64,000 nt of DNA from Bacteroidota bacterium (lineage in GTDB: Bacteria > Bacteroidota > Bacteroidia > NS11-12g > UBA955): positions 1-64,000 of the forward strand of contig JAIYAW010000001.1 of NCBI GenBank assembly GCA_027488835.1. The letters run 5' to 3'. How positions within the stretch are numbered: the first letter of the stretch is position 1; every line of letters starts with the position of its first letter. This document shows positions 1 to 9,677 of this stretch, piece by piece. The notes beneath the pieces were generated by a model. That model saw only the letters and a list, made by a program, of their open reading frames with translations, had not been told where the DNA came from and made no database searches. The position numbers and the translations under genes are program-made.

Positions 1-620
1 CACCGCCTTCCGGACGGGGACCTCTGTTGTATCCGCCACCTTCTGGACGGGGACCTCTATTGAATCCGCCACCTTCTGGACGGGGACCTCTGTTGAATCC
101 GCCACCTTCTGGACGTGGTCTTCTGTTGAATCCTCCGCCTTCTGGACGGGGACCCCTGTTGAATCCGCCACCTTCTGGACGGGGACCTCTATCGTATCCA
201 CCGCCATCTGGACGTGGTCCTCTGTTGAATCCGCCACCTTCTGGACGGGGACCTCTATTGAATCCGCCACCTTCTGGACGTGGACCTCTGTTGAATCCGC
301 CACCTTCTGGACGTGGACCCCTGTTGAATCCGCCACCTTCTGGACGGGGACCTCTGTTGAATCCGCCACCTTCTGGACGGGGACCTCTGTTGAATCCGCC
401 ACCTTCCGGACGGGGACCTCTATTGAATCCGCCTCCTTCCGGACGGGGACCTCTATTGAATCCGCCACCTTCTGGACGGGGACCTCTATTGAATCCGCCA
501 CCTTCTGGACGGGGACCTCTGTTGAATCCGCCACCTTCTGGACGTGGACCTCTATTGAATCCGCCACCTTCTGGACGGGGACCTCTGTTGAATCCGCCAC
601 CTTCTGGACGTGGACCTCTG
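1..620. repeat. 33-bp tandem repeat, about 19 copies, in frame (11-aa unit RGPRPEGGGFN on the minus strand)
   Basis: Recurring unit GGACCTCTRTTGAATCCGCCACCTTCTGGACGK with few substitutions; 18 full copies plus a partial copy at the left edge. Confidence 0.95.
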
Positions 621-772
621 TCATTCCCCCCAAAATTTCTTGAGCCGCTATCCTCACGTTTGAAGCTATTTTTTACGCTTCCTTCATCACCGCCTGTACG
701 AGGACGCTTTTCTCCCGTTTGTCTTTGTTGAAATTTTTTACCGCCTGAGTTTGATTTTTTGGGAGTTGACAT
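1..772 (-). CDS. N-terminal part (3' end runs off the window) of a protein with a long RGPRPEGGGFN tandem-repeat tail; possibly the N-terminal extension of a 23S rRNA pseudouridine synthase (RluB-like)
   Basis: Reverse complement from ATG at 772 reads MSTPKKSNSGGKKFQQRQTGEKRPRTGGDEGSVKNSFKREDSGSRNFGGNDRGPRPEGGGFNRGPRPEGGGFN... open to the window edge. Catalytic domain is outside the window, so product identity is inferred from similar basic, Gly/Arg-rich extensions in Bacteroidetes pseudouridine synthases. Confidence 0.75.
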   Translation of the reverse strand, partial: MSTPKKSNSGGKKFQQRQTGEKRPRTGGDEGSVKNSFKREDSGSRNFGGNDRGPRPEGGGFNRGPRPEGGGFNRGPRPEGGGFNRGPRPEGGGFNRGPRPEGGGFNRGPRPEGGGFNRGPRPEGGGFNRGPRPEGGGFNRGPRPEGGGFNRGPRPEGGGFNRGPRPEGGGFNRGPRPEGGGFNRGPRPDGGGYDRGPRPEGGGFNRGPRPEGGGFNRRPRPEGGGFNRGPRPEGGGFNRGPRPEGGGYNRGPRPEGG

Positions 773-818
773 ATTGATTAAATTGAACCTGCAAAGGTAG
801 TCAATTTTTACCAAACCA

Positions 819-1184
819 TTAGTATGGCTGTTGTTTAATTAAATGAATTTGATTCTCACCCAGCTGAGAATATCCAAATTCATAACAAAATTGATATTCG
901 ATTCCATTCGGCATTTTTTCTATATGCGTATGAAAATCAAAAACAAATCCTTTTTTTAATATTTTCCGTAATTCAATTTGAGAATCAAATACATTTTGTT
1001 CCAAAAAACAATCCATTAATATTTTACGGTTTCTTTTTAAACGGCTATCAATGAATCGAATCGATTGTATCTCAATCCCATTGTTTTTATTGTGATAGCT
1101 TGTGCGACAAGAATCAGAACAAAATTTTTTATCTATTCTTCCAATAAGTCTATCTGAGCATTCGAGGCAATTTCTAGTTTCCAT
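819..1184 (-). CDS. Small zinc-ribbon protein (DUF2116-like), hypothetical
   Basis: METRNCLECSDRLIGRIDKKFCSDSCRTSYHNKNN: CxxC...CxxxC zinc-ribbon at the N-terminus; likely start at the internal ATG (1184). Confidence 0.6.
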   Translation of the reverse strand: METRNCLECSDRLIGRIDKKFCSDSCRTSYHNKNNGIEIQSIRFIDSRLKRNRKILMDCFLEQNVFDSQIELRKILKKGFVFDFHTHIEKMPNGIEYQFCYEFGYSQLGENQIHLIKQQPY

Positions 1185-1263
1185 AAGTTGATTTTTCAAC
1201 TTCAAACAATTTTAAATTAATCAACCCCTAAAAGTAATAAGATTTAATATTTGCATTTAACAC

Positions 1264-1292
1264 AAAAAAGAGGGCTTTCGCCCTCTTTTTTA
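1264..1292 (-). terminator. Rho-independent terminator downstream of ssb
   Basis: AAAAAAGAGGGCTTTCGCCCTCTTTTTT: GC stem with flanking A and T tracts. Confidence 0.8.
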
Positions 1293-1312
1293 ACAGATTC
1301 TAGCCAACTAAA

Positions 1313-1690
1313 TTAAAATGGAATTTCATCATTCGCCTCAATAGCCTTCTTCTCTTTCTTTGATCCTACGAACATAATGTCCTTCACCACAATTTCCGTC
1401 GCCTCTTTGTTCTGACCGTCCTTCGCCACATACTTACGATGATTCAATCTACCTTCAACAGCCAATCTAGTACCTTTTACCACATACTTCTCAACCACAT
1501 TTGCCAGATTGCCCCACGCTATTAGCTGATGCCATTGCGTGTTTTCGGTGACTTCACCATTTCCGTTTTTCACTTTTTCCGAAGTTGCCATTCTCCATTT
1601 CACAACTTTGTTGCCATTCTCCAATGTTGTAGACACCGGGTCTATGCCAACATTTCCAATTAATCTTACTGAATTCATTAAACTTTGCAT
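1313..1690 (-). CDS. ssb: Single-stranded DNA-binding protein
   Basis: MNSVRLIGNVGIDPVSTTLENGNKVVKWRMATSEK...WHQLIAWGNLANVVEKYVVKGTRLAVEGRLNHRKY...EIPF: OB-fold SSB with acidic/hydrophobic tail ending EIPF. Confidence 0.93.
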   Translation of the reverse strand: MQSLMNSVRLIGNVGIDPVSTTLENGNKVVKWRMATSEKVKNGNGEVTENTQWHQLIAWGNLANVVEKYVVKGTRLAVEGRLNHRKYVAKDGQNKEATEIVVKDIMFVGSKKEKKAIEANDEIPF

Positions 1691-1845
1691 TTTGTTTCCT
1701 TTCTTTTTTCTATTTCTTTTTCACATTAAAAAACACTTCCAAGTTTAACAGCAGGCCTTATCTGTTTTCCTTTTCGGTGATACAAAGTTCATACAGTTCG
1801 AATGACCGAATCGTATAATAAATGATTATAAACGGTTATAAATGT

Positions 1846-2526
1846 TTAAGATAAAGACCAACTCGCACAAACAATAGCGGCCGTTTCAGTTCTGAGTATT
1901 TGCGACCCCAAACCAATTACTTGAAAACCATGAGATTTGGCTAAATCAATTTCTGAGAGAGAAAAGTCACCTTCAGGACCAATAAATACAATACTGTCAT
2001 CTCCAAATTTCAAAGGATGCGATTGCGCTATGTCTGAATTACAGTAAGCAATATATTTATTTTCCTGATTTCTATTTATTGCATTTTCAAAACTATCCTC
2101 TTGAATATCCATTAACCAAGCACTATGAGATTGCTTCATTGCTGCAATAGCAGTTTTTTTAAGCTTCTCAATATTTATTTTAGATCGCTCTCCATTTTGA
2201 GACTTTAAAAAAACGAGTTGCTTTACTCCAATTTCACTACATTTTTCAACCAACCATTCCATTCTGTCAGAACTCTTTAATATTCCAACAGCCAAAACAA
2301 AATTTCGTTGTGGCAATTCTTTAAAACTCTCAACTGATGCTAGGAATGATTTTTTTTGAATTTCAACAATTTTACCAAAGTAATATATCCCATCGCCTGA
2401 GGTAAATTCAATTAAATCGCCAATTTTGTATCTTAAAACTAAAATTGCATGTTTTGTTTCTTGCTCAGAAAAATAAGCCACATTATTTTCAATTTTATCT
2501 GAATAAAATGTAAAATGCCCAGGCAT
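1846..2526 (-). CDS. rsmE: 16S rRNA (uracil1498-N3)-methyltransferase
   Basis: C-terminal FIGPEGDFSLSEIDLAKSHGFQVIGLGSQILRTETAAIVCASWSL is the RsmE SPOUT signature. Confidence 0.92.
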   Translation of the reverse strand: MPGHFTFYSDKIENNVAYFSEQETKHAILVLRYKIGDLIEFTSGDGIYYFGKIVEIQKKSFLASVESFKELPQRNFVLAVGILKSSDRMEWLVEKCSEIGVKQLVFLKSQNGERSKINIEKLKKTAIAAMKQSHSAWLMDIQEDSFENAINRNQENKYIAYCNSDIAQSHPLKFGDDSIVFIGPEGDFSLSEIDLAKSHGFQVIGLGSQILRTETAAIVCASWSLS

Positions 2527-2534
2527 ATCTCTTA

Positions 2535-4013
2535 TTAATTATCAATAAAACGCCACGTACTTCCTTCTTTAGAATCCATAATTTCAATTCCTGAAGCCTT
2601 TACCTTGTCTCTAATTGCATCACTTAATGCAAAATTCTTATCCGTTTTAGCTTGCAAACGTAAATCAATCAATACATTTAAAATTGAATCTAAATGACTA
2701 ATTTCATTGGTTACAGAATCCGTAATACCCAATATCCCTCTAAAATAAATGCTAAAAATAAACTTTGCTTTCTCCAATTCTTCTGCATTTACTGTTTCCC
2801 TGCCATCATTTATCAAATTAACGCGTCGTGCAACTTCAAAAAGTTGTGCAATTGCCTGTGGTGTATTGATATCATGATTTAAACAATTTTCTATTTCCTG
2901 AATAATATCATCAAACTTCACCGAAGAAATATCCGATATTTTCAATTTTGGAAGCAAAGAACTAGCCGCTTGTAATCTAGCCAAACCCTTTTCAGAAGCC
3001 ATTAAGGCTTCCTCACTAAAATCTAAGGTACCCCTGTAATGTGCCTGCAATACAAAAAACCTTAAAGTTTGCGGGGTAAATGATTTTGATAATAAGGGAT
3101 GTGAACCGTCGAAAAGCTGTTTCACAGTTACCCCATTATTCAAACTTTTGGCCATTTTTTGACCATTTATGGTAATCATATTATGATGGACCCAAAATTT
3201 TGCAGGTTGATGGTTATGCGCAGCCCTGCTTTGGGCAATTTCACATTCATGATGAGGAAATAACAAATCCATACCACCGCCATGAATATCAAATTCTTCA
3301 CCCAAATACTTTGCGCTCATTGCACTACATTCTATATGCCATCCGGGAAAACCTTTACCCCAAGGACTAGACCATTGCATTATATGTTCAGGTGAAGCCT
3401 TTTTCCATAAAGCAAAGTCATTGGCATTTCGCTTTTCAGATTGACCTTCTAGTTCACGAGATTGGTTTCCAGCACCAGCCATTAAATCATCTAAAACCCT
3501 ACCACTTAACTCACCATAATTATGATTTTCATTATAAGTCAAAACATCAAAATACACGGAACCATTTGACTCATAGGCCAATCCCTTAGAAATAATACTC
3601 TCTATCATTTCAATTTGTTCTAAAATATGACCGCTAGCTTTAGGCTCAATGCTTGGTCTAAGCACCCCAATATTATCCATCACCTCATTATACATATCTG
3701 TGTAAGTTTGGGCAATTTCCATAGGTTCGAGCTTTTCAATTTTGGCTTGCTTTTGAAGTTTATCTTCACCTTCGTCGGCATCACCAACCAAATGTCCTAC
3801 ATCTGTAATATTCCTTACAAAGCGAACTTGATAACCTTTATGAATTAAATACTTACGCAATACATCAAAAACAATTGGTCCTCGAACATGACCTAAATGA
3901 GGCGCCCCATAAACGGTTGGGCCACAAACATACATGCCAACTTTATTTGGAAAAATACTTTCAAATAATTCTTCCTTTTTTGTTAATGTATTATATAAAT
4001 ATAAATTAGACAT
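2535..4013 (-). CDS. cysS: Cysteinyl-tRNA synthetase
   Basis: MYVCGPTVYGAPHLGHVRGPIVFDVLRKYL; WHIECSAMS; FDIHGGGMDLLFPHHECEIAQS; KMAKSLNN. Confidence 0.97.
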   Translation of the reverse strand: MSNLYLYNTLTKKEELFESIFPNKVGMYVCGPTVYGAPHLGHVRGPIVFDVLRKYLIHKGYQVRFVRNITDVGHLVGDADEGEDKLQKQAKIEKLEPMEIAQTYTDMYNEVMDNIGVLRPSIEPKASGHILEQIEMIESIISKGLAYESNGSVYFDVLTYNENHNYGELSGRVLDDLMAGAGNQSRELEGQSEKRNANDFALWKKASPEHIMQWSSPWGKGFPGWHIECSAMSAKYLGEEFDIHGGGMDLLFPHHECEIAQSRAAHNHQPAKFWVHHNMITINGQKMAKSLNNGVTVKQLFDGSHPLLSKSFTPQTLRFFVLQAHYRGTLDFSEEALMASEKGLARLQAASSLLPKLKISDISSVKFDDIIQEIENCLNHDINTPQAIAQLFEVARRVNLINDGRETVNAEELEKAKFIFSIYFRGILGITDSVTNEISHLDSILNVLIDLRLQAKTDKNFALSDAIRDKVKASGIEIMDSKEGSTWRFIDN

Positions 4014-4020
4014 TGTTATT

Positions 4021-5067
4021 TTAACGGTTTGTATACATATTTTGATAGTAGGCCTGATAATTACCAGAAGTTACATTATCTAACCATTCATTATTTTCCA
4101 AATACCAATCTATCGTTTTTTCGAAACCTTGATCAAACGCAACACTTGGGCTCCATCCCAATTCTAACTCTAATTTACTTGCATCAATGGCATATCTGAA
4201 ATCATGACCAGCTCTATCTGTTACATAGGTTATCAATTTTGCAGATTCACCATTATTGCGACCTAATTTTCTGTCCATGATTTCACATAATTTATTCACT
4301 AAATCAATGTTCTTCCATTCATTATTTCCACCTATATTATAAGTATTCCCATTTTTTCCCTTGTGAAAAATAACATCAATTGCCGAAGCGTGATCGTTCA
4401 CCCAAAGCCAATCTCTAATATTTTCACCTTTTCCATAAACTGGCAAAGGTTTGTTATTCTTGATATTGTGAATCATCAAGGGAATTAATTTTTCTGGAAA
4501 CTGATGACTACCATAATTATTTGAGCAGTTGCTAATTACTATAGGCATTTTAAACGTTTCATGATAAGCACGAACAAAATGATCGCTGCTTGCTTTGCTC
4601 GCACTGTATGGAGAATTAGGATCGTAAGGAGTTGATTCAGTGAATTTTCCTTCATCGCCTAATGTTCCATATACTTCATCTGTACTTACATGATAAAATC
4701 TACCCTGAGTTACATTTCCAAATGATTTAAATGCATTTAACAAAACAACTGTTCCTACCACATTTGTCATAACAAAATCAATTGGATTTGTTATACTTCT
4801 GTCTACGTGACTTTCCGCTGCCAAATGAATTACAGAATGAATTTCCTTTGAAGAAAACAAAGATTCAACCGCTTTTGTGTCTGTGATGTCACATTTTACA
4901 AATTCATAGTTTGAACATCCCTCAATATCTCTTAGGTTTTCCAAATTACCCGCATAAGTAAGATTATCTAAATTGATAATATGATAATCTGTGTAACGAT
5001 TTACAAACCTTCTAACAACATGTGAGCCAATAAAACCGGCACCTCCTGTAATAATTATATTTTTCAT
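4021..5067 (-). CDS. rfbB: dTDP-glucose 4,6-dehydratase
   Basis: IITGGAGFIGSHVVRRFV; HLAAESHVDRSI; YSASKASSDHFVRAYHETF; NCSNNYG. Confidence 0.95.
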   Translation of the reverse strand: MKNIIITGGAGFIGSHVVRRFVNRYTDYHIINLDNLTYAGNLENLRDIEGCSNYEFVKCDITDTKAVESLFSSKEIHSVIHLAAESHVDRSITNPIDFVMTNVVGTVVLLNAFKSFGNVTQGRFYHVSTDEVYGTLGDEGKFTESTPYDPNSPYSASKASSDHFVRAYHETFKMPIVISNCSNNYGSHQFPEKLIPLMIHNIKNNKPLPVYGKGENIRDWLWVNDHASAIDVIFHKGKNGNTYNIGGNNEWKNIDLVNKLCEIMDRKLGRNNGESAKLITYVTDRAGHDFRYAIDASKLELELGWSPSVAFDQGFEKTIDWYLENNEWLDNVTSGNYQAYYQNMYTNR

Positions 5068-5990
5068 TGAATTACTTTGACATTACTTATTTTAACATAC
5101 AAAGGAGCATAACTTGGTACTCCAATTCTTCCAAAAGCGCCAAATCCATGATCAGAACTTGTTACAAACTCACCAACTGAACCTTCGTTAACAAAAAAAG
5201 GCAAGAAGTCTAAAACTTTTACCCCATTTAGATTAGCCATTTGCTCAGCTTTATATCTTCGGCCTTCCAACCTACTATCGTAGATTAAACCTCCCTTCAA
5301 TGTTGAAACAACCACATCGAATTCAACTATGGTAGCATGAAATAATACCGGAGGCATACTCATTAAATTCGTTTGAGAAACAAATGTACCTGATTTTTCA
5401 TCCTTTACTCTATATTTGATGCTTTGAAACGAATCTAATAGCCATTGCCCATTTTTTTCATTTTTTGCACAATATTCATCAATAATTTTATTTTCAGCAA
5501 TTGCCCTATTCAATTTTTTCGCATTTACATAAGCCTCATATTGCTGTGCGTTTAAGATCTTATCCACCCGAATAATAAACTTTGCCATTTCATTATTTGG
5601 CAATAATTTAATCTTATAATGATTCGATATTTTTTGCTTCAAACTATCTGTAGAAATTAATACTTCTATAGTACTGCCAGGTTTGGTTATTTGTAAAGCC
5701 TCCATCAATTCATTGCGGGCCTCAACTGGGTAAGGGATTTCCTTAAGTGTATCGTCATGGAAGCAGTTTTGCAATGTATCATCATTAGGCCCAATAATCA
5801 TAAATTCAACCAAGCAGTAATTTTCTGGTCCGAGTTGTTCACTAAGCTCGCCACCTTTAACAAACCGATATTTCATACCGGTTGTTGACGTTTTGTAACT
5901 ATTTAATTGATAAATCAATATGCCCACAGAAATAATTAGCAACGAAATTACTGACCATTTCAAATACTTGTTTTTGGGAAGAAAATTCAT
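5064..5990 (-). CDS. FKBP-type peptidyl-prolyl isomerase-like membrane-anchored protein
   Basis: N-terminal TM segment; C-terminal FKBP-like pattern (VVVSTLKGGLIYDSR...GSVGEFVTSSDHGFGAFGRIGVPSYAPLYVKISNVKV). Overlaps rfbB by 4 bp. Confidence 0.65.
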   Translation of the reverse strand: MNFLPKNKYLKWSVISLLIISVGILIYQLNSYKTSTTGMKYRFVKGGELSEQLGPENYCLVEFMIIGPNDDTLQNCFHDDTLKEIPYPVEARNELMEALQITKPGSTIEVLISTDSLKQKISNHYKIKLLPNNEMAKFIIRVDKILNAQQYEAYVNAKKLNRAIAENKIIDEYCAKNEKNGQWLLDSFQSIKYRVKDEKSGTFVSQTNLMSMPPVLFHATIVEFDVVVSTLKGGLIYDSRLEGRRYKAEQMANLNGVKVLDFLPFFVNEGSVGEFVTSSDHGFGAFGRIGVPSYAPLYVKISNVKVIQ

Positions 5991-7009
5991 ATTTTAGATA
6001 ACTCCTCTTTATATTCTTTTATTGTTTCTTTAAATTTAATTACGGTATTTTCCAATGTATCTTCACTTTGACCACCAGCTGCATTTCTATGTCCACCTCC
6101 ACTAAAATATTTAGCAGAATATTCATTCACCGCAAAATCACCTTTACTTCTAAAGCTCATTTTCACCCTCTCAGTTCTGTCAATAATTAACACACTCATA
6201 ACAACACCTGTAATACTCAATCCCATATTTACCAGACCCTCAGTATCTCCAGTTTTTACATTAAACATTTCAAGTTCATGGGTATCTAAATAAATCAAAG
6301 CTACCTTGCCATCTTCAATTAGTTCCAATTTCTTGTATAGCGCATAACCAAAAAGTTTGCTTCTGTTGGGACTAAAAACATCAAAAATACGTTCATGAAT
6401 TTTTATGTGATTCGCTCCATGCTCCATAAGTTGAGCCGCAATTCTATGTGTTTTAGGTTTGGTATTGTTATGTTGGAAATTGCCCGTATCTGTCATTAAG
6501 CCTGTATAAAAACAGTTAGCCATATCTTCGGTGATATAATGAGAACCAAAATATTGTTCTACCCATTCAAAAACCAATTCACAAGTACTACTAGATTGCC
6601 TATCCCAAAAAACATAATTTGCAAAGTTGTCCGGATCCAAATGATGGTCTATCATAACTTTGTCAATATTCATTTCACCAATAAGTTCACCTAATTTATT
6701 AATTCTATACAACCGATTAAAATCCAAACAAAAAACCAAATCTGCGTCATTTAAAACCGAAGTTGCATATTCTTCACTTTCCTCAAAATTAATTACAACA
6801 TTATTCTGAGGCAACCAGTTTAAAAAATCGGCATAATCAGTTGGAGTAATTAAAAAAACTTCATCCATAATTTGCTTCAAAAACCCATACAAACCAAGTG
6901 TTGAGCCCATTGCATCGCCATCAGGTTTATGGTGGGTAGTGATAACCGCACGTTTAAATTCCTTGTTTTTTAATCTCTGAACCAATAATTCAGTTGAATC
7001 TATTCTCAT
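5987..7009 (-). CDS. DHH-family phosphoesterase (NrnA-like nanoRNase/pAp phosphatase)
   Basis: MRIDSTELL...TTHHKPDGDAMGSTLGLYGFL; MIDHHLDPDNF; SGGGHRNAAGGQ (DHHA1). Start moved from ORF-track 7129 to the ATG at 7009 to avoid overlap with the divergent peptidase. Confidence 0.9.
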   Translation of the reverse strand: MRIDSTELLVQRLKNKEFKRAVITTHHKPDGDAMGSTLGLYGFLKQIMDEVFLITPTDYADFLNWLPQNNVVINFEESEEYATSVLNDADLVFCLDFNRLYRINKLGELIGEMNIDKVMIDHHLDPDNFANYVFWDRQSSSTCELVFEWVEQYFGSHYITEDMANCFYTGLMTDTGNFQHNNTKPKTHRIAAQLMEHGANHIKIHERIFDVFSPNRSKLFGYALYKKLELIEDGKVALIYLDTHELEMFNVKTGDTEGLVNMGLSITGVVMSVLIIDRTERVKMSFRSKGDFAVNEYSAKYFSGGGHRNAAGGQSEDTLENTVIKFKETIKEYKEELSKI

Positions 7010-7053
7010 TGTTACTGCAAAAATACGGCAAACGATAGGTAAATTTGCATTAA

Positions 7054-8295
7054 ATGAGCAGCAAAGAATATCAAATCTATACTTTAAACAACGGGTTGCG
7101 GGTTGCACACCAAAAAATATCATCAACATTATTGGTGCATTGCGGCTTCATTATTCATGCAGGAAGCAGGAACGACAATGAATTTCCTGGACTGGCACAT
7201 TGTCTTGAACATATGGTTTTCAAGGGAACACAAAAAAGAAAAACAATTCATGTTTTAAATCATCTTGAAGTAATTGGGGGGGAATTGAATGCATTTACTA
7301 CCAAGGAAATTACTGCTATTTATGCAACCATTGAAAAACGCCACTTAAGTAGGGCTGTCGATATTCTTTGTGATGTTACCTTTAGATCAGTTTTACCTGA
7401 ATTAGAATTGACAAAGGAAAAAAAGGTAATTAAAGACGAAATCAATATGTATGTTGATACCCCTGAGGAAAATATTTACGATGAATTTCAAGAAATGGTT
7501 TTTGGAAATCATCCATTGGCTCATAATATTCTAGGTACCCACGATTCAGTAGAACAAATCACAACCGAAGCACTAAAATCATTTGTAAATAATTACTACC
7601 AATATCCTAATATGGTATTTTCGGTGGTAGGAAATGTTTCAATTGAAAAAGTAATTGCCAATTTGAACAAATTCTTACCTAAAGAGCCGTTAAATAATCC
7701 TATAATTAGCAATATTAAACAACCCATTTTTTACAAACCACAAACCCTAAAAAAAGAAAGTGATTTTAATCAAGCATACGCAATCATGGGAGTGCCAACT
7801 TATTCGGAAGATCATGACAATAGATTTGGATTGTTGTTATTGAATAATTTATTGGGGGGACCGGGCATGAACAGTAGACTAAATTTATCAATTCGTGAAA
7901 AGCATGGTTATACCTATCACGTTGAAAGTGGTTATCAAGCTTTTTTAGATGGGGGACTTTTTCATTGCTATTTAAGCGCTGAGGAAAAATACATTGATAA
8001 ATCCATTAATTTAATTATCAAAGAATTAAGAAAGCTAAAAGAACAGAAACTTGGCAAAGTTCAATTAAGTCAAGCAAAAAATCAATTTATTGGTCAAATT
8101 ATCATGAGCAATGAATCGAGAAGTGGTTTAATGATACATATTGGCAAAGGAATTATCAAATACAATAAGGCAATGAGCTTGCAAGAAACAATTCAAAAAA
8201 TTAAAAACTTAACATCAGAACAATTGTTAGCTATTGCAAATGAAGTATTTGATTTCGATCAATTCAGTCATTTACAATATTTACCAGAAAAATGA
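7054..8295 (+). CDS. M16-family zinc metallopeptidase
   Basis: HAGSRNDNEFPGLAHCLEHMVFKGT (HxxEH) with downstream EINMYVDTPEENIYDEF. Confidence 0.92.
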   Translation: MSSKEYQIYTLNNGLRVAHQKISSTLLVHCGFIIHAGSRNDNEFPGLAHCLEHMVFKGTQKRKTIHVLNHLEVIGGELNAFTTKEITAIYATIEKRHLSRAVDILCDVTFRSVLPELELTKEKKVIKDEINMYVDTPEENIYDEFQEMVFGNHPLAHNILGTHDSVEQITTEALKSFVNNYYQYPNMVFSVVGNVSIEKVIANLNKFLPKEPLNNPIISNIKQPIFYKPQTLKKESDFNQAYAIMGVPTYSEDHDNRFGLLLLNNLLGGPGMNSRLNLSIREKHGYTYHVESGYQAFLDGGLFHCYLSAEEKYIDKSINLIIKELRKLKEQKLGKVQLSQAKNQFIGQIIMSNESRSGLMIHIGKGIIKYNKAMSLQETIQKIKNLTSEQLLAIANEVFDFDQFSHLQYLPEK

Positions 8296-8912
8296 ATCAA
8301 AAAATCTTAAAACTTATAGAACAAGGCGAAGGCATAAGTTTAGATTTTAAACAAGTAATTCAGAGCCCCCATAAAATTGCCAAATCCATGGTAAGTTTTG
8401 CCAATACCCATGGTGGAATTTTGCTCGTTGGAGTGAAAGACAATGGGAATATTTCTGGTATAAACCCAGAAGAAGAGTTTCACATGCTAGAATTAGCTGC
8501 CAATTTTTTTACAAAACCTGAAGTTAAATTTACTGTTGAACCTCACGTTATTTATGGAAAACAAATAATATTGGTAGATATTCCAAAAGGCGAAAATCAA
8601 CCCTATTATGCCAAAGGTGAGGATGAAAAATGGTGGGTTTATGTGAGGGTAAACGATAACTGTATTTTGGCGTCAAAAACAACTGTAGATTTCATGCATG
8701 CTCAAAAGAAAGGTGGCAAAGTTACATTGGGTAAAATTGAGCAAGGAATATTAAATTATTTAAAAGAACATCAAAAGGTAACCCAAGCAGAGATTTGTCA
8801 AATGTTCAATCTAGGAAATAGAAGAACAGCACGCATTCTTGTGAGTCTCATGAAAGTGCAGGCAATTCGAAGTCACACTTTGGAAAAATACGAATTCTAC
8901 ACTTTATATTAA
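8292..8912 (+). CDS. AlbA_2/Schlafen-type putative DNA-binding protein with C-terminal helix-turn-helix
   Basis: GEGISLDFKQVIQSPHKIAKSMVSFANTHGGILLVGVKDNGNISGI (AlbA_2 pattern); KVTQAEICQMFNLGNRRTARILVSLMK (HTH). 4-bp overlap with upstream M16 gene. Confidence 0.78.
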   Translation: MNQKILKLIEQGEGISLDFKQVIQSPHKIAKSMVSFANTHGGILLVGVKDNGNISGINPEEEFHMLELAANFFTKPEVKFTVEPHVIYGKQIILVDIPKGENQPYYAKGEDEKWWVYVRVNDNCILASKTTVDFMHAQKKGGKVTLGKIEQGILNYLKEHQKVTQAEICQMFNLGNRRTARILVSLMKVQAIRSHTLEKYEFYTLY

Positions 8913-8945
8913 CAAAAAAGCCAGCTAAAAGCTGGCTTTTTTGTT
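8911..8945. terminator. Bidirectional rho-independent terminator between convergent genes
   Basis: AACAAAAAAGCCAGCTAAAAGCTGGCTTTTTTGTT. Confidence 0.9.
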
Positions 8946-8961
8946 ATGGGGATATATTCAA

Positions 8962-9567
8962 TTACTTCGTTGCTTCTGCAAACAATTCAGATACTTTAGT
9001 CCAATTTACAACATTCCAAAATGCACCAATATAATCAGGTCTGCGGTTTTGGTAGTGCAGATAATATGCATGTTCCCAAACATCTAATCCTAAAATTGGG
9101 GTGCCCTTAACCTCAGCAATATCCATCAATGGATTATCTTGGTTAGGAGTTGAAGTTATTACCAATTTGTTATCATGAACAATTAACCAAGCCCAACCAC
9201 TACCGAATCTTGTCGCGCCAGCACTTGCAAATTGCTCTTTAAACGCGGCAAAACTGCCAAATGTAGCGATAATCGCATCATTGAGTGCACCAGTTGGTTC
9301 ACCACCTGCATTTGGCCCCATAATGGTCCAAAACAAACTGTGATTGTAATGTCCACCACCATTATTTCTAATAGCTGGAGTAAGTTTACTTATTGAACCC
9401 ATTAATTCGAGTAACGACATATTTTCAGCAGGGGTGCCTTTAACAGCGTTATTCAAATTGGTAACATAAGCTTGATGGTGTTTGCCATGATGAATTTCCA
9501 TGGTTTTCGCATCAATATGTGGTTCAAGCGAAGTGTAATCGTAGGGTAATTTAGGGATTTCGAACAT
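8962..9567 (-). CDS. Superoxide dismutase (Fe/Mn)
   Basis: [80 protein letters not shown]. The sodA vs sodB assignment is not made. Confidence 0.97.
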   Translation of the reverse strand: MFEIPKLPYDYTSLEPHIDAKTMEIHHGKHHQAYVTNLNNAVKGTPAENMSLLELMGSISKLTPAIRNNGGGHYNHSLFWTIMGPNAGGEPTGALNDAIIATFGSFAAFKEQFASAGATRFGSGWAWLIVHDNKLVITSTPNQDNPLMDIAEVKGTPILGLDVWEHAYYLHYQNRRPDYIGAFWNVVNWTKVSELFAEATK

Positions 9568-9677
9568 AATTTTTTCTTTTTGGTAAGACAAATTTACGGA
9601 GTAAATATTTTAAGTGCAACGTTTATCTACAAGAAGTAACTTTGAACCCATAAACAACCCTATCAAAAGGCGCAGTA

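Noticed and set aside
1-620. Possible CRISPR-like array
   Set aside because: 33-bp units are directly contiguous with no variable spacers; it is a coding tandem repeat.
27-731. 234-aa + strand ORF of PPPSGRGPLLN repeats
   Set aside because: Antisense artefact of the in-frame 33-bp tandem repeat; the minus strand has a normal N-terminus, a hydrophilic composition and the same orientation as the following genes.
7010-7129. N-terminal 40 aa of the ORF-track DHH protein
   Set aside because: MLMIFFGVQPATRCLK... overlaps the divergent M16 gene and is not typical of the family; ATG at 7009 gives the standard N-terminus.
9592-9677. Riboswitch upstream of pnuC
   Set aside because: Only about 85 nt between divergent sod and pnuC and no recognisable TPP, NAD or preQ1-type conserved core.
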